DNA of 64,000 bases from Siphonodentalium dalli (GCA_032622095.1 CP136068.1:157799465-157863464); one strand, 5' to 3'; shown: positions 23,179-35,639, counted from the stretch's first letter. The notes: generated from the letters alone by a model not told the origin. Program-made: numbers and translations.

Positions 23179-23576
23179 TCATAATGTACACAACATTGTA
23201 TAATGACATTTTTATCTGCATGTTTATCCAAATTTTGGGAATAAAACTTTTGTGGTTATGTTTGGTATTTGTCGGCACTTAATTCTCTATAAAAGCCTGT
23301 ATTTTGATCATCAGACAGCATGATTTGGAACAGTAAACACGGAAGTGAAAAAAAAACTCAATGTGGAAGTGAAACGTCTGCTAAATCCACCAGTTTTGCG
23401 TGTGCATCACAATTTCACCAATTCATTTCTCAATCGAGTTAATTTGTGACGTCACAGAGTCCCGATAAAAAAGTCATATTGCACACTTGGGAGTCCAATA
23501 TGACATTCGGGAGTCCAATATGACTTTTTCCCAGATTATCATGTGGCGGCTTTTGCCCAATCAGAAAAGGTGTTAG

Positions 23577-23966
23577 TTAACCCTTTACCCAACAAACCGG
23601 CCAAAACCGGCCAAATAAAGCTTCAACAGCCTAAAATATCTTGGGTCTGTCTCAATAAAACCATACAAATATGGATATCATTGGAACCGGCTCATTGACC
23701 ACATTGTGATGGTTACAGTTATGCCCTGTGCCAATGCATTCTCTTATATATGCGAGTCGACCATAGGTCGCCTCGCATATATAAGAGAATGCATTGGCCT
23801 AAAAAAAATCTTTTTTTACCATTTTTTCTTACATTCTTTAACAATTTTATAATTTTTAATGTGTTAAGCCAATGCATTCTCTTATATATGCGAGGCGACC
23901 TATGGTCGACTCGCATATATAAGAGAATGCATTGGCACAGGGCCCTTCTGTTGGGTAAAGGGTTAA
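23577..23966. mobile_element. TTAA MITE with palindrome pair, complete copy
   Basis: Both TTAACCCTTTACCCAAC ends and TTAA flanks are present; palindromes are at 23730-23798 and 23868-23936. It is nearly identical to the copies at 10145 and 25578. Confidence 0.8.
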
Positions 23967-24574
23967 GGGATGGATAATAATATCATATATCCCTCATATT
24001 ACCCATTGATGCTTTATGAAGATAAATAGGGGATATACTAGATTGACTTTGTCCGTCTGTATGTCACTCCGACTGTATGTCTGTGCATACTATATCTGAG
24101 CCATGGGTTATCAGATCTGAATCAGATTTGGTCAGAGATTTACGGTGACCGGTGATTACATTTGCATTTTCCTTTCTAGAGTTATTCTTCTTTGTTGATC
24201 CGGAAATAGTGTTTTTTTGTCTATCCGCCCGATCTAAGCCATGGGTAATGATTTTTCAGCCTCGCGTTCTCGACTATCAGTTCTAGATCCAGCTATCTTC
24301 TGTACATTCGGATTAATACAATTTTTGTTTCCTCTACATGGAAATGCTTGGGCAGGGGGAGTTTGTCTGATAGTGCATAAGATGGTATAGTTATAGCTTG
24401 ATATGTTCCCGGATCTACGATAAACTTCTTTTCCCCAGTGATTGTAACTTCTAGGGTTAAATCTAAATGAGTAAGCTCAATACGTGGTTGATATAAATAA
24501 CAGTAAAATAACATACAAGTATAGTTAACAAGATCATATTCTTAATTGGTTAACCAAACATTCATTACCCTGCA

Positions 24575-25315
24575 GGGAGCCCCACACATATATAGAAGCA
24601 TATAGAAGAGTGTCGTCTGCTCATGTTTGTCTGGGGCTCTTTATGGGTGAAATTATAAAATTGTTAAACTGAATACAAGAAAAAATTATTAAAATTGTAA
24701 AAAATTGTTAGGCCAATGCATTCTCTTATATATGCGAGGCGACCTATGGTCGACTCGCATATATAAGAGAATGCATTGGCACAGGGTCACTATACAATGG
24801 TCGAGGGATGGTCCAATCGGTATCATCCTATAGAAAACAATAGTATGATACACATCATAGACAAGGGTTTCATGATATCTCAGACTTTATTTGGCCGCAT
24901 GATGCCACAACTCTTGGAATAACTGCTCATGTCTAAGAGATACAGATTCACTCCCACTTAAACCATTGAACCACCAATCCCTCTGTTCATCTACCTATTG
25001 TGCTTACCGGCAGTACAAGTTATTGAAACATAAAATAATGAAACTACTTGACTCTGCATTGTTCCCGTTCATCTTCACACTTACCACATGTGACCCTGTG
25101 CCAATGCATTCTCTTATATATGCGAGTCGACCATAGGTCGCCTCGCATATATAAGAGAATGCATTGGCCTAACAATTTTTTACAATTTTAATAATTTTTT
25201 CTTGTATTCAGTTTAACAATTTTATAATTTCACCCATAAAGAGCCCCAGACAAACATGAGCAGACGACACTCTTCTATATGCTTCTATATATGTGCGGGG
25301 CTCCCTGCAGGGTAA
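24575..25315. repeat. large inverted repeat of about 210-bp arms bearing palindromes
   Basis: The left arm (about 24575-24780) runs 'cctgcagggagcccc' to a palindrome at 24712-24780. The right arm (25100-25310) starts with a palindrome at 25100-25168 and runs to 'ggggctccctgcagg'. Arms match closely; about 320 bp of unrelated sequence lies between. A further palindrome follows at 25390-25460. Confidence 0.7.
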
Positions 25316-25577
25316 TGGATGTTTTTTTATTTTATGTCCTCAAAATTATAAGAAACATTTATTTAAAAAACATGATAAAAAATTGTTAGGCCAATGCATT
25401 CTCTTATATATTTGCGAGGCGACCTATGGTCGACTCGCATATATAAGAGAATGCACTGGCACAGGGTATATGGGTTGATACAAAAATAGTGTGCTTACCG
25501 GCAGTACAAGTTATTGAAACATAAAAGTATAAAACCTCTGGACTCCTCATTGTTCCTGTACACAGCCATCTTCACAC

Positions 25578-25967
25578 TTAACCCTTTACCCAACAGAAGG
25601 GCCATGTGCCAATGCATTCTCTTATATATGCGAGTCGACCATAGGTCGCCTCGCATATATAAGAGAATGCATTGGCTTAACACATTAAAAATTATAAAAT
25701 TGTTAAAGAATGTAAGAAAAAGTGTTAAAAAAAAGTTTTTTTTAGGCCAATGCATTCTCTTATATATGCGAGGCGACCTATGGTCGACTCGCATATATAA
25801 GAGAATGCATTGGCACATGGCATAACAGTAACCATCACAATGTGGTCAATGAGCCGGTTCCAATGATATCCATATTTGTATGGTTTTATTGAGACAGACC
25901 CAAGATAATTTAGGCTGTTGCAGCTTTATTTGGCCGGTTTTGGCCGGTTTGTTGGGTAAAGGGTTAA
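25578..25967. mobile_element. TTAA MITE with palindrome pair, inverted orientation
   Basis: Complete TTAACCCTTTACCCAAC ends with TTAA flanks; palindromes are at 25608-25676 and 25746-25814. The 'ccggccaaaaccggcc' side is on the right here, so it is reversed relative to the copy at 23577. Confidence 0.8.
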
Positions 25968-26191
25968 CACTGGACAATGGGACAATATGATCTGTGAGAA
26001 ATTTTTTATGAGTTCACCTTCATAATGGCTTTTATTAGAGTGTCGGTGATGTAAATTTTTCCATTTTAGAGTTATTTTCCTTTGTTTATTTTATATTTGT
26101 GTTCCGACCTGCCTGTATTTCTAATTGCCATCATGGGGGGTATGCCAGCATCCGAGGTGCAACCTCTTGTTTGTACTGATAGTTTGAATTA

Positions 26192-26400
26192 TTAACCTTT
26201 CATGATGGGAGCTGTTCTGGTGCAGCATTAAAGATCATGTGCCAGTGCATTTTCTTAAATATGCGAGTTTCCCATAGGGAGCACTGGATTACAAGAGCAA
26301 GGTAAATATTGTTAGGCCCATGCATTCTCTTATATATTCGAGGTGCCCTGTGGGAGACTCGCATATATAAGAAATGCACTGACTCATGAAGCTCTGGTCA
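26192..26400. mobile_element. decayed MITE of the CTCCCTATGGGAG palindrome subfamily
   Basis: It starts ttaacctttcatgatgggag and contains two imperfect palindrome blocks with 'ttcccatagggag' and 'gtgccctgtgggagac'. The right end is not clear. Confidence 0.45.
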
Positions 26401-26763
26401 ATGAATGGTTATTATTGAATTATATTTACACACTAAGTGTTGTCATCACTAAATCCAGCATTCTGATTGGTCGGCGCCCACGTGGCTAGCTGCAGTTATT
26501 TCTCGGTGAATGCGCAACGCCTCATGACACCAAGCTAATAACACCATCGATACGTCATTAGGTTTGGAAAGACGAACGCGTAATGCTTTGGGCGCATTTT
26601 GACTCGCGCAGGATACATCATCGGGTTTCAACATGAAGAGAAATTGTTCCTATTAACTTTTGCCAAGGGTGCTATTGGGTATTTTGGGCTGATCTTGTCA
26701 CGATACACTTTTCGATTTAAATATATTTACAAACGTGGCTTTTTCGCTAAATGTATATAAATA

Positions 26764-26922
26764 TAAGGATTAAATGTCATGTGGACTATTTTTATGGAGA
26801 TGTAACGGTGAGGTAAGTGGACATAACTTGTATGTAAAACCCTTCGGGTTTTACACAAGTTATGTCCACTTACCTCACCGTTACATCTCCATAAAAACAG
26901 TCCACATGACATTTAATCCTTA
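26764..26922. repeat. 159-bp hairpin closed by a CTTCGG tetraloop
   Basis: The left arm starts aaggattaaatgtcatgtgg and pairs over about 75 bases with the right arm, with a two-base bulge near the top and one or two mismatches. The loop is accc-ttcg-gggt-like (cccttcggg), which in RNA would be a stable UUCG tetraloop. The same peptide is open on both strands because of the symmetry; it is not a gene. Confidence 0.85.
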
Positions 26923-27329
26923 TATAATATACCTTGAGTTCACAGAGGGTCAAACTGTCTTTTGGATGGAGCTCCATCACATGTCAGAGAGTTGTTTTGA
27001 CTATTGCCCGATGAGCGAACTAATGCCTGGGCTATAGTCTTCGTGAGGCCAGAATGATGTAATTGTCAAGATTCTGCATGGCCAGAATTTTGTAGAACTA
27101 ATGCGGGGACTATAGTCTTCAAACTATTTTTCCACCAGCTAACAGTTGGTGCAAGGCCAGAATTTTTGACATAAAATAAAACAACTATTGACAGACTTGG
27201 GGTGGAATAGCAAGCGCTCTGTTCTCTCGATTGAACAGCAATCAGGATTATTGAGCGACTCCTTGCTTAATATTCCTGCCTGCTGTTCAAAAGACACCAC
27301 CTTGGGGAAGTAGTCAATAGGTGTTTTAT

Positions 27330-28070
27330 TATACCCCCACTTTCGAAGAAAATGGGGGGTATACTGGATTGACTGCGTCTGTCCGTCACACTTTCTCCCT
27401 CCGTGTGTCCGTCCATCCGTCCGTCCGTCCAACCACATAACTCGAACAACTATGAACCGATTTCAATAATTTGTTGTATGCAATCTCCTTAGGACCGCCT
27501 CTCCGCATGATGCTAATTGCGGTGCGGTCCGACTTTCTTTTATTAAGTTACGCCTTACTTTTCGACTTATTTTGACTTAGAAAATTCTGTCCAACTTAAT
27601 AACTTTAACAAATATGAACCGATTTCAATAATTTTTGGTATACATGCATCTCACAACACCCTCTCTACATGATGCGGCTCAGGGTTGGCTCGGACTGTTT
27701 TTCCTAACATTACACTTCATTTTCGACTTATTTTGACTTAGAAAATTTTGGGATTTGTTTTTTGTGGATGCTATCAAGTTAGGATATTTTCCGGAAGTTT
27801 CTTCGAATATGGGTTCGGAACAATGATTTTTACCACAGTTAAGTTGCGTTTCTTTTTCTACCCTTTTTTGGGTTTCTGCAATCATTCGAACAAATATGAA
27901 CCAATTTTAATATTTTTTTCTGTACAAGCTTCTTGCGACACCATATCGATATTATTAATCCAAATTTTTCTTTAAAGTTAAAAATCTTTTTTGTTGGGTT
28001 TACAGATAATGCGGGTTGAATTTGCCATGGTGGGGGTATGCTAGCATGCGAGTGCGCACCTCTTGTTATA
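27330..28070. repeat. molluscan-type dispersed repeat
   Basis: It starts ttatacccccactttcgaag, has a 'gtccgtccgtccgtcc' tract and ends '...gggggtatgctagcatgcga' with 'gcacctcttgtt'. Pieces of the same family lie at about 24020-24180 and 26040-26175. Similar sequences are frequent in bivalve genomes (from memory). Confidence 0.6.
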
Positions 28071-28176
28071 TATGACAAAATTCTGGTCTCGCAATATACT
28101 ATTTACACTCATGGGTGATCCCTGGTGTCATATATTGGTGGGTGCAAGCTAACAAATATTGTGTCTGTCATTTGCA

Positions 28177-28251
28177 GAATGAGGTCCCCAGAGAGTGAAT
28201 TTAGTGATGCTATCCCACATCACCGTATTCACCCTATGGGGACCTCATTCT
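28177..28251. repeat. small fold-back element
   Basis: agaatgaggtcccc at the left is matched by ggggacctcattct at the right, 75 bp in all. Confidence 0.65.
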
Positions 28252-28617
28252 GATTAGGCCTCATCTTAGCGTATGGATTATCTTCACTGTCAACACATCA
28301 AGATAAGTTTTCAGCCCGTCGTGGGCTACTGTGAGTATCACACAACAGTGGACTAATAGGTCCCTTTCACCTGTACACACATGTGCTTTTGGTGTACTTT
28401 TTCATTCTGGACATTTGATCGATGACATACAAAAAGCCTCAATATAGGTTCACAATTTGTTATGTTTATTGACGAAAATGGATAATAATAAGTATCTATC
28501 TGTCAGATAATAGATACGATTTGAGCCGACGGTCTCGGACCATATAATTTAAATTTCAAACCAAACAAATAAAATAGTTTAACAAAATGCTAGTGATTGA
28601 TGCATGATGATTATCAG

Positions 28618-28728
28618 GGGAGAGCTTTCCGATGAATGGCAACAAGCCATATTTCCGACTAAATCCTGAAAAGTTACCCATAATTCTGCTGCAGTTAAAG
28701 AGTCGATTACTTAGGGCATTACTGTAGT
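28618..28728. mobile_element. single end of the inverted-repeat element seen at 6505-7728
   Basis: 'agctttccgatgaatggcaa' and 'atatttccgactaaatcctg' match the terminal repeat of the element at 6505-7728, including the following 'ttacccataattctgctg'. No partner end was found nearby. Confidence 0.5.
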
Positions 28729-29003
28729 TTGCCTTGTGGTTTTATTTAAGGGTCAGGCGCACATTTGGCCAATATTTCCTGGTATTTCAAAATGAATTTT
28801 CTCAAATCTATCAGGCATTTCTTTGTGATATTTGGTACAAGCGATTATTGTGACACAATATTTAAGAACCATCGACCAATTGGATATTATAACCTCATTA
28901 ACTTCACTTTTATGTCATGAATTTTTTTTTTTAATTTCACTGTTTTCCGGTACCAAGAACTTCTGTAAAATAGATTTTTTCGAAAGTGCAGTTCAAATAA
29001 TCA

Positions 29004-29726
29004 TCTATTATATATTTTGAAAGATCTGTGTGTGTGTGTGTGTGTGTGTGTATCTGTGTGTAATCGATGGACTCGAAAATGGCCCAGCCGATTTCGATGA
29101 AACTTGGTATGTGGGGGTATTTTCGGGTCAGGAGTAACATAGGCTTATTGATTTTCAGATCCGAGGTCAACTTTTCATGTGCCGAGGTCAAATCTGTTTT
29201 TACGCCGTTTTGCGCTAATATATTTCAGTTCGGTGCTCACAAATCGATTCGATATAGCGCGAATAATAAATTGCCAGTCATATAATTTGCACGGTTAGAA
29301 TCTGTGGCGTTTCATCTTTCCAGTGATGCATCACACGCCTGTGTACATTTAAAGTTTCTACCTTAATTATCGGGAAGAACGCAGGACCATGCTTCGCTCA
29401 TCGAAAATCATTGCGTAAATATATTACGCCATCAACATATCGTGACGTGATCGCGTTAACTCTTAACCGGCCGATGTCGCGTTAACTCATCACCGGCCGA
29501 GGTATCCGCAAATGACGTTGGGCTATATATCTCGGAAACGGGTGGAGCTATCGACTTGAAATTTGGTATGTGAATGTATCTTCCCCCGGATACGAATTTT
29601 ATCGGGTCGCCGAGCCCGTGCGACGCCAGCTTCGCGCATGCGCAGACCAGATCTCGGAAACGGGTGGAGCAATCGACTTGAAATTTGGTTTTTGAATAGC
29701 CCGGACGAAGTCGGGTCACCTTCTAG
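29004..29726 (+). mobile_element. Helitron, short non-autonomous copy
   Basis: The 5' end is TCTATTATATATTTTGAAAG preceded by host A. The 3' end has a hairpin (CCCGGACGAAGTCGGG) followed by cacctt and CTAG at 29723-29726. TC start, 3' hairpin about ten bases before CTRR, and no target duplication are the Helitron hallmarks. A (TG)n run follows the 5' end. It contains no gene. A second copy starts at the very next base. Confidence 0.8.
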
Positions 29727-29747
29727 TCTATTATATATTTTGAAAGA

Positions 29748-29780
<33 letters not shown>

Positions 29781-32769
29781 CGGGTCCGTGTCGTTTCGGT
29801 CCAGAGTCGTTTCGGCTGGGACGTTTCGGCCGGGACGTTTCGGCTCAGTTTTAGGCCGAAACGACTCACTTATTGAGCCGAATAGTCTCAACTTTATCTG
29901 ACTTTTGATGATATTTTCTTTGAATATTTCGTGCATTTATGAGTTGTTATGAGGGAATTTGTTTATGAAATGTGACTTTTGATGACATTTTCGTTGCGTA
30001 ATTCAGTATGTATTTTTATGACTTATACCAATAAGATATTTGAATACAATGTGACTATAGCGGTGATTTTCTTTGCGTATTTGTGAATGAAATGTGACTT
30101 TGTTTGATGTTGTTTGATGTTATTCACACTTTAACTCGGTTGTTTGCATTACATCTGTCACTCAGACACATAGTGAGAACTGATTAGATGTTGTTTCTGA
30201 CAACCGGCCAACTTCTATCAGTGTTTGTTTAGGGTTCCTAGAGTATATTAAGCATGGGATACTGCTCTGTTCATATCATCTTGAAATCGTTCAACATGCC
30301 GTACAACCTTCGTCGACAAGCTACAACCAAGGAAAGCCCTCCCGACAACCCTTGCATCAAGTGTGGGAAAGACGTCTCGTCACACCAACAAGCCGTAGAC
30401 TGCGACTCGTGTGGTCATTGGCAGCACCGAAAATGCGATACCAACATCCCACAAAGTATATATAACTAATAATATTATTCGTTTCAAGTTATTTTCGTTT
30501 ATTCGTTTCTTCGCGTTTCACTCGTTTCTCCAAATCATTGCGGATTATTAGTATTTCTAACTTTCATTAAATTCGTTCATTTATAGGGATATACACCGAA
30601 GCCGTGAACAAGATATGCAGCATACACTTCAACTGCTTCAAATGCAACTCGTCTGGTGTCTGCTCTGCAGTATATATATATGACGATACATCAGCATCCG
30701 ATTTCATTCAGGATGAAATCCGACCTACGTCAGACGAACCGATGGACACTTCATCGCCACCAGACGACAACCACTTCACTTCACCACCAGCACCATCACC
30801 ACCACTGCCATCACCACCAGTAGCTTCATCACCATCACCACCACTACCATCACCAACAGTAGCTTCACCACCAGCACCACCATCAGCTTCGGTAGCACAC
30901 AACCCTTTGATGATCAGCTTCAACATTTCTGAATATATCGACGATTACTGATTTTATCTATATATTTTTTACAAATTATAATTTTTGGAATAATATATTT
31001 AAATCCAATTGTAAATATATTATACTACTATTATACTATCTATATTTTTATGCAGGTTAAAGATGCCGCCACAAGAGACATGTTTCGACCTGCGTCTGAC
31101 ATCGTGGAACAAGCCGTGAGAGACAGCGTGTCAACCTCAACAGCCACTTTCAAACCGAAGAACTCCAACATCAAAAGAGTCACCAACCGCCATCGCGCTA
31201 AGATACGACCACCTGTGCCTACCGACGTACATTTCGAAATTAACACCGACTTCTTGCATACCGACGATTTCCTAGTCACCGACCTCAACATGGAAGCCTA
31301 CCGACACATCGTTTTCGCCACCCCCTTTCAATTAGGCATTCTACAGCAGTCTCGAAGGTGGTTTATTGACGGAACGTTTAAGGTAATTACTAGCATCTTA
31401 AAAGCATACCGACAATCTTATCACTCCAGTCCCAGTACTGAAACAATACTGCACCGCCGACAAATACCTCTAATCATAAGCCGACGGCAAGGTGTCAACC
31501 AACCACGCATTAAGCTGTGAGATAAGATATGAGGTAATCCGTCAATTAGCACATCCTAAATATACCTCATACTATTTTGTGACTACAAAATTCATATCTC
31601 CATTATATATAAGAGATTATTCAAAGTAATATATAATCAATTTGTATATATTTTTTACAATATCATGATTCAAAGCTCCCTCTCTTTGTTCATGATGTGA
31701 GTTTTGACATAGTTCTTTCTATTATAGATTGTCAACAAGCCATTCAGCACCAGCTCCCAACTGATGTCTATCAACTGTTTCGCGAAGAGCGGCGATCAGA
31801 AAAAGCAATTCCCCATGGTCTTCGCCTTGATGTCGCGTCGAAGGAAATCAGATTACGTCGCAGTCCTCAACGCCATTCTTCACAGACTTGATGCGCCCCA
31901 GGTCGAGACATTTGTTATGGACTTTGAAATCGGCGCATGGCAGGCTTTCCGTGAAGTGTTTCCTGGAGTCGAGATTAAGGGGTGCGTCTTTCACTGGACA
32001 CAGGCAGTGTACAGAAAGATCACAACCATCGGCCTATCCACTGCTTACCGTGACAACAAACCCACGCAGCAATATCTTCAGCAGTTTTTAGCTCTGCCCT
32101 TTCTGCCGACAGCACACATCAAACATACCTTCGACGCCATATCACCGCAAGCCAACACCGATAAATTGCGGGAATTCGTCTCATACGTAGCTGACCAATG
32201 GATTAACAACGACAACTTTCCGATATCCGAGTGGTGCATCTTCGAACATTCTGTTCGCACGAACAATCACATTGAAGGTAAATATCTACTTTTGTTCCTC
32301 ACAGTTGTTTTTTTAAATTACAAAAATATATATTTATAATAAAATATATTAAAAAATATTACAATGTGTTCTATTATACTTTGCCATTTTCATAACCTCT
32401 TTTTCATATTATTCTTTGCCATTTTCATAACCTCTGTTTTATACTTGTAGCTTGGCACAGGCGAATGAACAGCAAGGCGGGTCAGCGGCTAAGTTGGATG
32501 GGATTTCGACGAAATTTGATACATGGGGGTACTTTTGCAATTGAGTGTTTTGGACGGGTCAAATCGTGACCCCGACCTGACCTTGACCTTCGAAATAATA
32601 AATTCAAGGTCAAATCGGGTAAAACCGGATGGATTTCGACGGGCACGTTTGTCGGGTACTTTTGTCCGGGCAGTGTTTTGGACTGGTCAAATCGTGACCC
32701 CACTTGACCTTGACCTTGAAAATGGACAATTCAAGGTCAAAGCCCGGACGAAGTCGGGTCACCTTCTAG
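29727..32769 (+). mobile_element. Helitron carrying a captured MULE-type transposase gene
   Basis: The 5' end TCTATTATATATTTTGAAAG plus (TG)n is the same as that of the upstream copy and abuts its CTAG directly. The 3' end repeats the CCCGGACGAAGTCGGG hairpin, cacctt and CTAG (32766-32769), followed by host T. So the pair sits between A (29003) and T (32770), the usual Helitron A|T target. No Rep/helicase frame is present, so it depends on an enzyme from elsewhere. Most of its 3 kb is an intron-containing gene fragment (30296 to about 32480). Confidence 0.8.
30296..32569 (+). CDS. captured MULE-type transposase gene, 3' truncated
   Basis: Probable exons are 30296-30455, 30587-30891, 31056-31382, 31728-32277 and 32451-32569, with GT-AG borders and matching phases; the second donor (TCG|gtagca) is the least sure. 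The start ATG (MPYNLRRQA) follows the pattern of a molluscan transposase-derived family; an earlier ATG lies at 30254. Exon 1 has a Cys/His finger (CIKCGK...CDSCGHWQHRKC). Exon 3 ends with the catalytic Asp in WFIDGTFK, exon 4 has VMDFEIGAWQAF and GCVFHWTQA, and the exon 4/5 joint gives the NNHIE..WH motif. The FLYWCH finger usually found between the finger and the transposase core is missing, replaced by a Pro/Ser-rich stretch. After about 32480 the frame runs into Helitron end sequence and stops at TGA 32567-32569. Confidence 0.65.
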
Positions 32770-33088
32770 TGATATATATGAAGATCATGAGAATAGACTG
32801 AATTTTTCTTAATTCGCGAAATTTAATGATTATTTTCAATTAGAAAAGCAACTACCGATATATCATTTTCTATATTTCAGAATGTTCATGTCATGCCTGT
32901 TGATCAGTGACAAATTGGGCTGAGTTCTGGGTCATGGGTTTATAACCAAGTTATAGCTGACCACCATATCCCTTAACACTGTGGCCTAATTCCAGTTGAT
33001 TGCTCCCTGATTGAGTGGACCACACTGCATATATGTTTTCATTGGGCTGGAATATTTGTGACTGCTATCTTCTTCATTATAATATATA

Positions 33089-33518
33089 TGACCCGCCATA
33101 TCAAATCCAGTCGTAAGTCAGGATTTTTTTTACCCAGTGCCAATGCATTCTCTTATATATGCATCGCATATATAAGAGAATGCATTGGCCTAACAATTTT
33201 TTACAATTTTAATAATTTTTTCTTGTATTCTTTAACAATTTTATAATTTCACCCATACAGAGCCCCAGACAAACATGAGCAGACGACACTCTTCTATATG
33301 CTTCTATATATGTGTGGGGCTCCCTGCAGGGTAATGGATGTTTTTTATTTTATGTCCTAAAAATTGTAAGAAACATTTATTTTTAAAAAATGATAAAAAA
33401 TTGTTAGGCCAATGCATTCTCTTATATATGCGATATGGTCGACTCGCATATATAAGAGAATGCATTGGCACAGGGTAAAAAAATCCTGACTTACGACTGG
33501 ATTTGATATGGCGGGTCA
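33089..33518. mobile_element. MITE with TGACCCGCCATATCAAATCC ends and palindrome pair
   Basis: Inverted ends extend over about 45 bases (TGACCCGCCATATCAAATCC then 'agtcgtaagtc' and a T-run). Inside are two palindromes with deleted centres, 33139-33189 and 33408-33469, and the 'ggggctccctgcaggg' segment also seen at 24575-25315. The ends differ completely from the TTAACCCTTTACCC MITEs that carry the same palindromes. Confidence 0.75.
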
Positions 33519-33550
33519 CATATGGGGGTATGATACTATATTATACATTT

Positions 33551-33886
33551 AAAATATGCATAATCTGATTAAGCTCCCCTGAATTACTATTTATTTGGTT
33601 GGATTCGCGGGTAAACAATATTTTATTCGAGTCGAGGAAGCCACCTATCAAAAGCTGAGAGTTATTCGATATCATTTTTATGAAATCTATTATTTTTCAC
33701 CATCGAGATTTAGTGGCCCAGTAAAAAGTCGAACGAGCAGACGGTCTCAGACCAAATTGCTGGTGTGAAGATGGATAACTCTAAAATCAAGAGGCTTTGT
33801 GTTGATAATCAGGCCAAATTTCTAAAAATGTTGTTGTTGGAATCTGATTTTATGGGGACCATCAAATCGGATTGAGTACCTTTAAA
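33551..33886. mobile_element. 'GGTACTCAATCCGA' element, inverted orientation
   Basis: It ends with 'aaatcggattgagtaccttt' and contains the family signature 'ttttattcgagtcgagga'. The other end is near 'taatctgattaagctcccct'. Confidence 0.5.
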
Positions 33887-34276
33887 ATATAACTCAACAT
33901 AATGATACAAATGAAGCCTCCTCTCAGAGCCAAGACAATAAGCTATTTGGTGATTGGAGTGTTGTGTGAAATTATTGATTATTCTAGCAGTTCTTGGTAC
34001 CGAAAGGGACAAAAAATAAAATAATATTTTCAAATGTGAAATTCAAGATTTTTTGTAAGATAGATTCAGAGAAACTCTTGCCATTTTTGGCTGGATTTAT
34101 TCAAAATGTGCGTCTCCATGTCATTCCAGTCATGCAGTCTACTGATACACATACATATTAACCCGTTCTTTACGAAATTAATTCTCGCTCCATACATTTG
34201 AATGGAGGGATGTTCAGGATAATATGAGCAGACAACAGACATACGAAAAGATAATACAAGTGCAGAAGAATTCCCA

Positions 34277-34722
34277 TTTAAAGATACTCAATCCAATTCG
34301 ATGGTCCCCATATAATCAGATTCCAACAACAATAACATTTTTAGAAATGCCACTTCAGTTATCAGAATCGATTGTTTGCCCAAAAATAATGCTAACCACT
34401 GTCAACTATAGTGAAAAATTGCCCGAAAAGTGTTATTTATCAACACGTTGTTGGACGAAATTTGGCCTTATTATCAACACAAAGCCTCTTGATTTTATAC
34501 TTATCCATCTCCATCCGCAATTTGGTCCGAGACTGTCGGCTCGTCGAGTGTTTACTGGGCCACTAATAATTCTCGATGATGGAAAATAATAGATATCAAA
34601 AGTTGATATCTAATAACAAAGAGCTTTGATAGGTGGGTTTCTCGACTCGAATAAAATATTTTTTACTCCCAAATCAGAATAAAGAGTAATTGAGGGGCGC
34701 TTAATCGGATTACGCATCTTAA
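34277..34722. mobile_element. 'GGTACTCAATCCGA' element
   Basis: It starts ttaaagatactcaatccaat and ends near 'ggcgcttaatcggattacgc'. The open plus-strand frame inside is not conserved in the other copies. Confidence 0.5.
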
Positions 34723-34797
34723 TAATGATTTTTGTTGAACTTATTATCTGAAGGTTTCCTAAGGGAACTACTCATCGATGAGTATTTAGTAAAGAAA

Positions 34798-34877
34798 TGT
34801 TTAAACCTTGCCCTAATGTTTAAACCTTGCCCTAATGTTTAAACCTTGCCCTAATGTTTAAACCTTGCCCTAATGTT
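34798..34877. repeat. 19-bp tandem repeat, four copies
   Basis: The unit gtttaaaccttgccctaat is repeated exactly four times. Confidence 0.9.
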
Positions 34878-35100
34878 TCGAGCATCTGGGAGATAGATAC
34901 TTATTATTATCCATTTTCGTCATTAAATAGAACAAATTGTGAACCTAGTATATTGTGGATTTTTGTATATTTCCTCGCTCAAATGTCCCGAACGAAAAAG
35001 TGCTTTTCTTGCTGCTCTTTCACAAACTGTTTTCATGCTCGAATCCCCGAATATCCAACGAAACAGAGTATGTTTATCTGTTAAATGTATAATGTTTAGA

Positions 35101-35485
35101 TTAACCCTTTACCCAACAAAACGGCCAAAACCGGCCAAATAAAGCTTCAACAGCCTAAAATATCTTGGGTCTGTCTCAATAGAACCATACAAATATGGAT
35201 ATCATTGGAACCGGCACATTGTGATAGTTACAGTTATGCCCTGTGCCAATGCATTCTCTTATATATTCGAGTCGACCATAGGTCGCTTCGCATATATAAG
35301 AGAATGCATTGGCCTAAAAGAAATCTTTTTTTAACACTTTTTAACATTTTTTCTTACATTCTTTAACAATTTTATAATTTTAATGTGTTAAGCCAATGCA
35401 TTATCTTATATATGCGAGGCGACCTATACTCGCATATATAAGAGAATGCATTGGCACAGGGGCCTTCTGTTGGGTAAAGGGTTAA
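35101..35485. mobile_element. TTAA MITE with palindrome pair
   Basis: Complete TTAACCCTTTACCCAAC ends and TTAA flanks. Palindromes are at 35245-35313 and 35392-35455; the second has lost five bases at its centre. Confidence 0.8.
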
Positions 35486-35639
35486 GTTTATGCAGTTATA
35501 ACCCAATAGTTTGTTATAATAAATTTGTCTTCAAACTTTTCAATTATGAGTCATAAGTGTAATGTAAACAATTAAGTTATTTCTTATAATTTGATCCCAG
35601 CTGAAGGTAAACAAAACACCTACATGTAATAATAACCAC

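Noticed and set aside
26727-27037. The same peptide open on plus and minus strands
   Set aside because: It is the consequence of the perfect hairpin at 26764-26922.
29523-29936. 137-residue minus-strand frame with a (HT)n run
   Set aside because: It reads through the (TG)n tract and the Helitron end hairpin, antisense to the Helitron.
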